Position numbers and translations under genes: made by a program. DNA of 64,000 nucleotides from CAYZAW01 sp964476505 (GTDB lineage Bacteria; Bacillota; Clostridia; Christensenellales; CAG-138): positions 1-64,000 of the forward strand of contig CAYZAW010000004.1 of assembly GCA_964476505.1 (NCBI GenBank), in the 5' to 3' direction. Below are positions 1 through 7,111 of this stretch, piece by piece. How positions within the stretch are numbered: the first letter of the stretch is position 1; every line of letters starts with the position of its first letter. Below the pieces are notes generated by a model. It was not told the DNA's origin. It was given only the letters and a program-made list of their open reading frames with translations, and searched no databases.

Positions 1-231
1 ATATGCAGAAGTTAAATCCTCAGTTGGCTTTTTTGCCTCAAGGACAAGTACAGGGATACCTCGTATCGACACAAGGTAATCTGGATAATAATACTTTTTC
101 GTTTGCCCCTTGCCAATAAGCTTTTGGCGTAGCAAAGACTTTGTTAGTATTTGTGAATTATCTAAAGCCAATCCGAGAGGAGCGTTTTTGGTTAAAAATG
201 GGTAAATAAATTTTTGTTCGACATCTGGCAC
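1..231 (-). CDS. HsdR-like type I restriction endonuclease, N-terminal fragment (runs off the window)
   Basis: An open minus-strand frame of 77 codons enters from the left edge. It reads VPDVEQKFIYPFL near its start and PDYLVSIRGIPVLVLEAKKP further on. The second stretch matches the PD-(D/E)xK nuclease core of HSDR_N domains: the acidic residue is in PDY and the second acidic residue plus lysine are in EAK. In type I restriction enzymes this domain cuts DNA ahead of a helicase motor. The motor would lie outside the window. The start is unclear. A GTG falls at 231, but the frame stays open back to an ATG at 303 inside the recombinase gene, so the true N-terminus may have been lost at a recombination or assembly junction near 240-250. 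Low G+C fits transferred DNA. Family assignment is from recognised motifs only. Confidence 0.55.
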   Translation of the reverse strand, partial: MPDVEQKFIYPFLTKNAPLGLALDNSQILTKSLLRQKLIGKGQTKKYYYPDYLVSIRGIPVLVLEAKKPTEDLTSAY

Positions 232-250
232 ATATACAAACGATAAAAAT

Positions 251-1216
251 ATGACAGTTAAAACATATCTGTTACAGTGGTTTGAAGTACACAAAAAGAC
301 CATAGAACCAGCTACTGTTGCAGGATATACAAATAATATCAATAAGCATATAATTCCTGCACTTGGGAATACTCGCTTATCTGCATTGACAAAGCAACAG
401 ATTACGGCGTTTTATGCTTATCTATCGGAAGAAAAAAAGCTATCTCCAGCAAGCATAAAATATGTGAACAGCGTATTACGTAAGGCATTAAAAGATGCGG
501 TAGAAGATGGCCTCATAAATAGAAATCCTTGTGAATCTGCTAAACGGCCTAAAGAAACGCGATACCATGCTACGGTATTGGATACCGAACAGATAAAAGC
601 GTTAATCAAGGGCTGTATAGGAAATGATTATGAAACTGAGATACTGGCGGCAGTATGCTTAGGCTTACGCCGTGGAGAAGTGTTAGGACTACGCTTTGGA
701 GATTTTGATTTTGAAAAGGAAACAGTACACATCCAACAGCAAGTAACTGACAGTAAAGTGAAAAAGGAAAGCACTTGTACCTATGGTATTAAATCATTAA
801 AAACTGAAAATAGTAACCGGGTGGTATATGTGCCAAAGTGCTTGCTTGACAGCGTTAAACGCCGAAAAATCGAAGTTAGTAAACAGAAGCTTCAAATGGG
901 TTGTGAATACATGGACTTGGATTTGGTTTGCTGTAACAAAGACGGGTCAATTATTAGCCCACAAACGCTCTATCATGGCTTTAAAAAGCTTATGAAGGAC
1001 TTAGAGCTACCAGACATTCGTTTTCATGATTTACGGCACTCTTATGCAACTGTAATGGCAGACCAAGATGTGCCGCTAAAGATGATATCGCAGGCGTTAG
1101 GGCATTCCACCATTGCCATCACTGGAGATATCTACTGCGATGTACTCGAAAAACGCAAGAAAACGATGGCGGATATTCTACAAAACACAATTGTTGATGA
1201 CATCAATACCAAATAG
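251..1216 (+). CDS. Tyrosine recombinase / integrase, N-terminally short
   Basis: A 321-residue site-specific recombinase of the phage-integrase family. A core-binding domain (about residues 1-105) is followed by the catalytic domain. Catalytic residues are visible as R in GLRRGEVLGL (about 140), HDLRH (about 260), H in LGHST (about 285) and the nucleophilic Y in GDIYCDV (about 297). Tn916/phage-type relatives carry a further N-terminal arm-binding domain of about 60 residues that is absent here, and no clear ribosome-binding site precedes ATG 251. The protein is therefore either truncated or starts at a junction with the HsdR-like fragment on the other strand. Its 3' end points at tRNA-Ser, which fits an integrative element inserted at that tRNA. 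Codon use is A-T rich, unlike the G-C rich genes to the right. Confidence 0.85.
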   Translation: MTVKTYLLQWFEVHKKTIEPATVAGYTNNINKHIIPALGNTRLSALTKQQITAFYAYLSEEKKLSPASIKYVNSVLRKALKDAVEDGLINRNPCESAKRPKETRYHATVLDTEQIKALIKGCIGNDYETEILAAVCLGLRRGEVLGLRFGDFDFEKETVHIQQQVTDSKVKKESTCTYGIKSLKTENSNRVVYVPKCLLDSVKRRKIEVSKQKLQMGCEYMDLDLVCCNKDGSIISPQTLYHGFKKLMKDLELPDIRFHDLRHSYATVMADQDVPLKMISQALGHSTIAITGDIYCDVLEKRKKTMADILQNTIVDDINTK

Positions 1217-1240
1217 TACCATGTAATCATTTGTAGTGAA

Positions 1241-1263
1241 TTGATGACTAAGTTGATGACTAA
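1241..1263. repeat. Tandem direct repeat TTGATGACTAA x2
   Basis: TTGATGACTAA occurs at 1241-1251 and again at 1253-1263, a 12-base period, just after the recombinase stop codon and before the tRNA. Short direct repeats beside an integrase gene often serve as arm-type binding sites for the integrase N-terminal domain, which this recombinase seems to lack. The function is inferred. Confidence 0.5.
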
Positions 1264-1303
1264 ATGGAATAAAATGGTAAGCAGTAAACGGGGAATCGCC
1301 GCA

Positions 1304-1337
1304 AGTAAAAAGAAAAACCCCAGATATAATCTAGGGC
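1304..1337 (-). terminator. Rho-independent terminator of tRNA-Ser
   Basis: Read on the minus strand just past the tRNA CCA end, CCCTAGAT and ATCTGGGG form a hairpin with a short A-T loop, followed by TTTTTCTTTTT. This is a typical intrinsic terminator for the tRNA transcript. It lies between tRNA and integrase. Confidence 0.7.
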
Positions 1338-1339
1338 TT

Positions 1340-1430
1340 TGGCGGAGAGAAAGGGATTCGAACCCTTGATACGGTTCCCCGTATACACGATTTCCAGTCG
1401 TGCGCCTTCGACCAGCTCAGCCATCTCTCC
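1340..1430 (-). tRNA. tRNA-Ser(GGA)
   Basis: The minus strand gives a 91-base tRNA with acceptor arms GGAGAGA and TCTCTCC, a discriminator G and an encoded CCA. The D-arm region reads TGGCTGAGCTGGTCGAAGG. The anticodon loop is CTGGAAA with anticodon GGA, which reads UCC/UCU serine codons. A long variable arm follows, as expected for serine, then the T loop GTTCGAATC. The neighbouring integrase suggests that its 3' end was used as an attachment site. Confidence 0.95.
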
Positions 1431-1475
1431 ACAATGCTTGGCGCTGCTTTCGCGCATTCTTACGAACGCCCAACC

Positions 1476-1504
1476 ATAATAACGCATCACTCGGTAAAAA
1501 TCAA
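1476..1504 (-). promoter_or_regulatory. Sigma-A promoter for tRNA-Ser
   Basis: On the minus strand, -35 TTGATT (1499-1504) and -10 TATTAT (1476-1481) are separated by 17 bases. The -10 ends 45 bases before the mature tRNA 5' end. Confidence 0.6.
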
Positions 1505-1618
1505 GAGAAAATTCGTTGAAACGGGAGAAAAACGAATGCATGCTTTCTTATCGCGCAGGCGGATGAAAACCCGCTGTGACTGATTTGTAAACAAACGGCT
1601 TCTTTTCTGCCGCTTGCT

Positions 1619-1646
1619 TTGCGGCGGGGCAAGCCTGTGGTATAAT
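1619..1646 (+). promoter_or_regulatory. Promoter ahead of the penicillin-binding protein gene
   Basis: A perfect extended -10, TGG-TATAAT, lies at 1638-1646. A weak -35 (TTGCGG, 1619-1624) sits 16 bases upstream. The interval 1431-1801 otherwise holds the tRNA promoter and a leader of about 150 bases in which I see no further gene. Confidence 0.55.
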
Positions 1647-1801
1647 GACCGCATGAGCGGTGCGTGTACTGCGCGGGAAACGCGGCGTTTAACGGCTTGG
1701 CATCCCGAAGCCCGGCGATCCCGCTTTTATGCTGCGTTGTTCGCGTCCGCAATAGAAAACGCCTGTGCCAACGGTGCAGGCCGGAGGGTTATTCGGCATC
1801 G

Positions 1802-4573
1802 ATGCGTGATTTTTTCCGTGACATATGGTTCAACATCACAGAATGGTGGCGGCATTTTTGCCGTTGGCTTCGCGACCTGTTTCAAAGGGATACAGGTGCT
1901 TCAAGTACGCCTGCCAACAACGAACAGATAGAGCACACGCATACCATTGCCGTGCGGCGCGAAAAGAGAAGCACGGAAACGGAAGCGTTTGACGGCGGAG
2001 AGACACGCACGTTCTCGGCGGAGGAAACAAGAAATGCGGCGCGTCAGGCGCAGCATCGTAGCCGCGAACGGCAGGAGGAACCGCTGTTTTGCGAGCGCAC
2101 ACGCCCCAGGCCGTTTGTGCTTGCCGTGCTGTTTGCAACGGTAAAGCTGCTTTGCGTTGCCGTGGTTTTGGTTGGGTTTACGGGCTTGGGCGCGGCGGTG
2201 GGCATCGCCAAGGCGTATATCGATACTACTCCCACGCTGGATCGTGCGCAGTTAACAAAGTCTGACCGCACCTCCTTTTTATATGATAAAAACAGCAGAC
2301 TCATCACCAGCATTGCCGACGTGGAGTATCGGGACTGGGTGGACATCGAAAACATCCCGGAGCTGCTGCAAAACGCGTTTATTGCCGTGGAGGACGTGCG
2401 CTTTTACAAGCACGACGGTGTGGACGTAAAGCGGCTGTTTTCCGCAGCGCTGGAGGTGCTGGGCAATAACGATTCCTCCGGCGGCAGCACCATCACCCAA
2501 CAGCTGATCAAGAATAAGGTCGTAGGCTCCGAGCGCAATTACCGGCGGAAAATTCAAGAAGCATATCTGGCGCTGGAGTTGGAAAAAGAGATCGATAAAA
2601 AACAGATTCTGGAGGCCTATTTAAACGACATCCATCTAGGCGAATCCAACTACGGCGTAAAAACCGCCGCCATGGATTATTTCGGCAAGGAGCTAGACCA
2701 GCTGACCGTGCGCGAGTGCGCCATGCTGGCAGGCTTAACGCAAAACCCGTACCGCTACAATCCCCGTAAAAACAAGTATCAGCGGGAAGCCACCTACTGG
2801 ACGCAGTCCCAAAACCGTACGGACAAGGTGCTGGGCGCTATGTACGAGGCGGGCTTTATCACGCAGGAGCAGTATGCCGCGGCGCTGAAGGAAGATGTAT
2901 ACATCGTTGAGGTGTCCGCGCAAAAGCAGCTGTACGATATGCCCTATTTTGTGGAATACGCCATTCGCGACGTGGTTACCCACATGCTGACCCAGCGCGG
3001 CCTTTCCGATACCAGCACCAACCGTTCCATGCTGGAAAACGAGCTGAGAACCGGCGGGTATCACATTTACACTACAGTAGACCCAAAGGTGCAAAACACC
3101 GTGCAGAACACCCTTGCGGGCTGGGAAGCGTACCCCACGCTGGCTGACCCGGCAAACGCCGTGGTTACGGAAAAGAACGCGGACGGCTCCGTGATCGAAA
3201 CGGTGGAGCCCCAAGCCTCCGCCGTGGTTTTAGACTATCATACGGGCGAGCTTCGGGCGGTGGTAGGCGGCAGAAATACCCCCACCATCCGCAAAGGGCT
3301 CAACCGCGCATACCAAAGCTACATGGAGGTAGGCTCCTCCATTAAACCGCTGGCGGTGTACGGCCCGGCGCTGGAGCTGGGCTTATCGCCCGCGTCCATC
3401 ATCGACAACCTGCCGATCGCCATTGAGGGCTGGGGCGGGGAAAAGGGCTATCCTTACATCGGTGCGGAAAAATGGATCGGCCCCATCACGCTCAGGCGCG
3501 GCGTTGTGTCCTCCCTGAATGTGGCGGCGGCAAGAACACTGTTCAAGAGCGTAACGCCGGAGGTGGCGGCAGACTATTTATACAAGCTGGGCGCAGATCC
3601 GTCCAAGGTGAACGTGGACGGCCCCGGCTTGGCGCTTGGCACCTCGGGGCTTACCACTATTCAGATGGCGGCGGCGTACGGAGCGATCGCCAACGGCGGC
3701 GTGTATCAGGAGCCGCTGTCCTTTACCCGCGTGGTGGACAGCGCCGGGAAAGTGATTATCGACGCGGACGAGATACGCCAAAACCGGCAGGTGTTTCAAA
3801 CCAGCACGGCGTACATGCTGGTAGATATTTTGAAAAACGCGGTAGCCAGCGGCACCGGCACCAAGGCAAAGATCGAGGGGATGACAGTCGCCGGGAAAAC
3901 CGGCACCAATTCCGATTATTCCAGCGTGTATTTTGCGGGCATGACCCCCTATTACACCGCAACGGTGTGGATCGGGCATGACAGCCCCGCAAAGGTGCTA
4001 AAAAGCGGCTCCAGCGGCGGAGATTACGCCGCGCCGCTTTGGCAGGCGTTTATGTCTAAGATTCACGAGGGCTTGGCGGATCGGGAGATCATAGACGAAT
4101 CTCCGGCAGATCTGGGCTTGGTACGAAAGACCGTATGCTCGGTAACGGGGCTTCTGGCAACGGACGCCTGCCGTGCGGATACGGCGGGGCATACGCCCGT
4201 GTCGGACTGGTTCTTGGAGGATAATGCCCCCACCACCTATTGCGACGCGCATGCGGCGGTTGCCGTTTGCAGCGCCTCCGGGCAGATCGCCACCACCAAC
4301 TGTCCGGAAACATCTATCACGGCAGGTTCGGTGGTGCTGATAAGGCCAAGCAGCGTTTACTATTCCCTGTCGGACGAGCTGCTTGCAAAGGCGATTCCCA
4401 ACTATGTGCGAACGGAGCTGACGCTGGAGCAGTACAAGCAGGGCTTAGAGGCCTCGCAAAATCTGTGTACGGTGCATAACAACGGCATGTTCGGCACAAC
4501 GGACGGTACGGAGCAGCCAGGCGTTACATTACCGCCCGATACCGCGGGAAACACGGGAGAGCAGCTGCCATGA
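1802..4573 (+). CDS. ponA: Class A penicillin-binding protein (PBP1A family)
   Basis: A bifunctional peptidoglycan synthase of about 923 residues that polymerises and cross-links lipid II at the outer face of the membrane. From ATG 1802, which has GGAGG upstream, there is a cytoplasmic tail of about 100 residues with a Trp/Arg-rich start. A transmembrane helix follows at about 105-134. Next is a GT51 glycosyltransferase domain with EDVRFYKHDG, GGSTITQQLIKN and RKIQEAYLALELE. The transpeptidase domain has the SxxK serine in SSIKPL (about 512), SSLN and GKTGT (about 699). The C-terminal 150 residues hold at least seven cysteines and a Pro/Thr-rich end. The same frame is open back to 1664, but that part is not protein-like. 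The stop overlaps the next gene start in ATGA, so the two are co-transcribed. Confidence 0.93.
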   Translation: MRDFFRDIWFNITEWWRHFCRWLRDLFQRDTGASSTPANNEQIEHTHTIAVRREKRSTETEAFDGGETRTFSAEETRNAARQAQHRSRERQEEPLFCERTRPRPFVLAVLFATVKLLCVAVVLVGFTGLGAAVGIAKAYIDTTPTLDRAQLTKSDRTSFLYDKNSRLITSIADVEYRDWVDIENIPELLQNAFIAVEDVRFYKHDGVDVKRLFSAALEVLGNNDSSGGSTITQQLIKNKVVGSERNYRRKIQEAYLALELEKEIDKKQILEAYLNDIHLGESNYGVKTAAMDYFGKELDQLTVRECAMLAGLTQNPYRYNPRKNKYQREATYWTQSQNRTDKVLGAMYEAGFITQEQYAAALKEDVYIVEVSAQKQLYDMPYFVEYAIRDVVTHMLTQRGLSDTSTNRSMLENELRTGGYHIYTTVDPKVQNTVQNTLAGWEAYPTLADPANAVVTEKNADGSVIETVEPQASAVVLDYHTGELRAVVGGRNTPTIRKGLNRAYQSYMEVGSSIKPLAVYGPALELGLSPASIIDNLPIAIEGWGGEKGYPYIGAEKWIGPITLRRGVVSSLNVAAARTLFKSVTPEVAADYLYKLGADPSKVNVDGPGLALGTSGLTTIQMAAAYGAIANGGVYQEPLSFTRVVDSAGKVIIDADEIRQNRQVFQTSTAYMLVDILKNAVASGTGTKAKIEGMTVAGKTGTNSDYSSVYFAGMTPYYTATVWIGHDSPAKVLKSGSSGGDYAAPLWQAFMSKIHEGLADREIIDESPADLGLVRKTVCSVTGLLATDACRADTAGHTPVSDWFLEDNAPTTYCDAHAAVAVCSASGQIATTNCPETSITAGSVVLIRPSSVYYSLSDELLAKAIPNYVRTELTLEQYKQGLEASQNLCTVHNNGMFGTTDGTEQPGVTLPPDTAGNTGEQLP

Positions 4574-5184
4574 CAACGCTGAACAGCTTGTATGAGGCGG
4601 AGCGGGAACGGCTGCTTTTGCTGGCGGATGCGGATATGCCCCAAGGGGAGTATGCTATGCCGGTATTCGGAAGCGGCGACCCGGCATCCGGACTGGTGCT
4701 GATCGGCGAAGCGCCGGGGGCGGAGGAAACCGCGCAGCACACGCCCTTTGTGGGAAAAGCGGGCAAACAGTTGGATGAACTGCTGAAGCTTGCGGATATT
4801 CCCCGGGAAATGTTGTTTATTACAAACACGGTGAAATACCGGCCTGTGGTGCGAAGCGCAAAGACCACAAGGAACCGCACGCCGGGCGTGCAGGAAGTGC
4901 GGCAGGCGCTGCCGCTTTTAGAGCAGGAGATGGCGCTATTAAAGCCGCTGATGATCGTAACGCTTGGAAACACGCCGCTTGGGGCGGTGCTGGCGCTGTG
5001 CGGCGGGGAAAAAGCCACCGTGGGCAGCCTGCACGGAACCCCCAAAGCCTGCATGCTCAACGGGCGGCAAACGGTGCTGTTTCCGCTGTATCACCCTGCA
5101 AGCGCTATCTATAACCGGGCGCTTTTGCCGGAGCTGGAGGCGGACGCAAAAAAAATGGGCGAGGCGTTTCGCGGGCTGCGATAG
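4570..5184 (+). CDS. Uracil-DNA glycosylase, family-4-like, lacking Fe-S cysteines
   Basis: A 204-residue DNA repair enzyme expected to remove uracil from DNA. The family-4 active-site motif is present as GEAPGAEE followed by PFVGKAGKQLDELL. The second motif is HPASAI (about 172-177). Family-4 enzymes normally hold a [4Fe-4S] cluster on four cysteines: two near the N-terminus and two around the NTVKCRP region and the following helix. Here the N-terminus has none, NTVKCRP reads NTVKYRP and the later Cys position is Ala. The fold is therefore probably kept without a cluster. It overlaps the penicillin-binding protein gene by four bases. The activity is inferred from the family. Confidence 0.8.
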   Translation: MTTLNSLYEAERERLLLLADADMPQGEYAMPVFGSGDPASGLVLIGEAPGAEETAQHTPFVGKAGKQLDELLKLADIPREMLFITNTVKYRPVVRSAKTTRNRTPGVQEVRQALPLLEQEMALLKPLMIVTLGNTPLGAVLALCGGEKATVGSLHGTPKACMLNGRQTVLFPLYHPASAIYNRALLPELEADAKKMGEAFRGLR

Positions 5185-5255
5185 AAAAGCCGCATTGCAG
5201 GCGGCATAATAACATGAATATCACGCGGGAAACCGCGAATAGATGAGGAAAAAAC

Positions 5256-6395
5256 ATGAAACGATACACGGCTGTTTTGTTAACGGGAATACTGCTTTTG
5301 ACCCTGCTTGCCCCCTGCGTTGCGCTTGCGGCAGACAGGGAATTTGGGCAGGTAACGGCGGAGGGCGTGAACCTTAGGGATCAGCCCAATACGGATGCCG
5401 CCATTCTCGAGGCTCTGCCGCTCAACACCGAGGTAGAGGTGCTGGAGGAGCAGGACGGCTGGTACCGGGTGCTGTACGGCGGGGTGGTAGGGTACCTGCG
5501 GCAGGATTATGTGTTTGTGAACTCCACCGGCAGCCGCGCGGCGTATGTGCTGGAGGACGGCGTTAAGCTTAGAGGCGGCCCCGGCGCTTCTTCTTATGTA
5601 GTGGCGGAGCTTTCCGCCTCCCAAGGCGTGAAGGTGCGCCGCATGGTGGGAGAATGGTATTTTATTGTTGCCGGAGACGACGTGGGCTATGTGCAGCGCA
5701 ATTACCTGATGATGACAAAGGCCACCAATACGGCTTCCAATCTGCTTCGATCCGGCATGGAGGGGCAGGAGGTCAAGCGCATGCAGGAAAAGCTGTATGA
5801 CAGGGGCTTCTTAGCCAAGGCGGATATCACCGGGCTGTACGGCGGTAAAACGCGTAAAGCCGTGGCAGACTTTCAGGAGGCCTGCGGCTTTGCGGAGGAC
5901 GGCGTAGCCGGCGGCGAAACGCTGGCGGCGCTGTACGATATCAACAACAAGGTCACAAAGGCAAACGCGCTTGCCACGCAGGTAAAGGGCTCTGTGCAGC
6001 TGTTAGACTGGTTTGAGGGCGGCTCGGACTGGCTTGCCAAGGGCAGCAAGTTCGTTGTGATCGACGTGCGCACCGGCTTGCAGTTCAATGCACGGCGCTT
6101 TGGCGGCTGGTACCATGCGGATTCCGAGCCCATTTCCGCCAGCGATACGGCGATCATGAAGCAGATCGCGGGTGGCTCCTGGAGCTGGAACAGGCGACCT
6201 ATCTGGGTGTCTTACCGGGGCCGGGTGGTGGCGGCCAGTATGCATTGCATGCCGCATATGGATAACCCCACCAAGAGCAACAACTTCCCGGGGCATTTTT
6301 GCATCCATCTGCTCAATTCAAAGGTACACGAAACCAGCAAGGCCTGCCCGCGGCATCAGGCCTGCGTGCAGGAAGCCTATCGCAAGGGCAAGTAA
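5256..6395 (+). CDS. Secreted SH3 / peptidoglycan-binding-domain protein
   Basis: A 379-residue exported protein. A signal peptide (about 1-25: MKRYTAVLL start, hydrophobic core, ALAA end) is followed by two bacterial SH3 domains (about 30-88 and 95-150). A PG_binding_1 domain comes next (about 165-225, RSGMEGQEVKRMQEKL). The C-terminal domain of about 130 residues contains HADSEPISASDTAIMK, GSWSWNRRPIWV, MHCMPHMDNP and NNFPGHFCIHLL. I recognise that last domain as recurring in clostridial cell-wall proteins but cannot give its activity. Its conserved His and Cys residues suggest metal binding or catalysis. The likely role is cell-wall binding or remodelling. SH3 domains usually bind wall peptides. 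Confidence 0.8.
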   Translation: MKRYTAVLLTGILLLTLLAPCVALAADREFGQVTAEGVNLRDQPNTDAAILEALPLNTEVEVLEEQDGWYRVLYGGVVGYLRQDYVFVNSTGSRAAYVLEDGVKLRGGPGASSYVVAELSASQGVKVRRMVGEWYFIVAGDDVGYVQRNYLMMTKATNTASNLLRSGMEGQEVKRMQEKLYDRGFLAKADITGLYGGKTRKAVADFQEACGFAEDGVAGGETLAALYDINNKVTKANALATQVKGSVQLLDWFEGGSDWLAKGSKFVVIDVRTGLQFNARRFGGWYHADSEPISASDTAIMKQIAGGSWSWNRRPIWVSYRGRVVAASMHCMPHMDNPTKSNNFPGHFCIHLLNSKVHETSKACPRHQACVQEAYRKGK

Positions 6396-6427
6396 TCATA
6401 TTACGTTTTTAGGAAGGGAGTACTGTT

Positions 6428-7111
6428 ATGCCGGTAAAGATTTTAGTGGCGGACGACGATCAGGTTGTACATGAGGCACTGGGTATTTATTTAAAGGCCG
6501 AGGGCTTTGAGCCTGTGGACGTGTACGACGGCGAGGCGGCGGTAACAAGCGTGGGGCCGGAGGTGGCGCTGTGCGTGCTGGACATCATGATGCCGCAAAA
6601 ATCCGGCATCGAGGTGTGCAAGGAGATCAGAAAGACCTCCCAGCTTCCTATTATCATGCTAACGGCAAAGGGCGAGGAGGTAGACCGCATTATCGGCTTA
6701 GAGCTGGGCGCGGACGATTACATCGTAAAGCCCTTTTCTCCGCGCGAGGTGGTGGCTAGAATCAAGGCGGTGCTTCGCCGCACGCAGGAGCAGCAGGAAA
6801 ACGACACGGGCGTGGTATCCTACAACGGCCTTGTGATCGATCTAAAAAGCTATACCGTTACGCTTCGGGGGGAGCCTATCATCTGCACCCCCAAGGAGAT
6901 CGAGATATTGCACATGCTGGCCTCCAACCCCGGTCAGGTATTTACCCGTGAGCAGTTGCTGAACCGGGTGTGGGGCTACGATTTTGCGGGAGAGACCCGC
7001 ACGGTGGATACGCATATCAAACGCATCCGCGCCAAGCTGGACAATGCAGACTTGGGTTGGAGCATCAAAACCATATACGGCGTGGGTTATAAATTCGAGG
7101 TCGATGCATAA
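6428..7111 (+). CDS. OmpR/PhoB-family response regulator
   Basis: A 227-residue regulator with an N-terminal receiver (acidic pocket ADDDQ, phospho-acceptor D in LDIMMPQ, switch T in MLTAKGEE, K in VKPF). The C-terminal winged-helix DNA-binding domain has CTPKEIEILHMLASNPGQVFTR and ends TIYGVGYKFE. A consensus ribosome-binding site AAGGGAG precedes ATG 6428. The stop overlaps the kinase start (TAATG), so the pair is translationally coupled. It is closely similar to the regulator at 22670-23362, a clear paralogue. Confidence 0.93.
   Translation: MPVKILVADDDQVVHEALGIYLKAEGFEPVDVYDGEAAVTSVGPEVALCVLDIMMPQKSGIEVCKEIRKTSQLPIIMLTAKGEEVDRIIGLELGADDYIVKPFSPREVVARIKAVLRRTQEQQENDTGVVSYNGLVIDLKSYTVTLRGEPIICTPKEIEILHMLASNPGQVFTREQLLNRVWGYDFAGETRTVDTHIKRIRAKLDNADLGWSIKTIYGVGYKFEVDA

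Noticed and set aside
1260..1541. Minus-strand frame of 93 codons
   Set aside because: It runs through tRNA-Ser. Its middle (MAELVEGARLEI) is just the translated tRNA.
1664..1801. Upstream extension of the penicillin-binding protein
   Set aside because: These 46 codons are Arg/Cys-rich and unlike a protein N-terminus. ATG 1802 has a ribosome-binding site.
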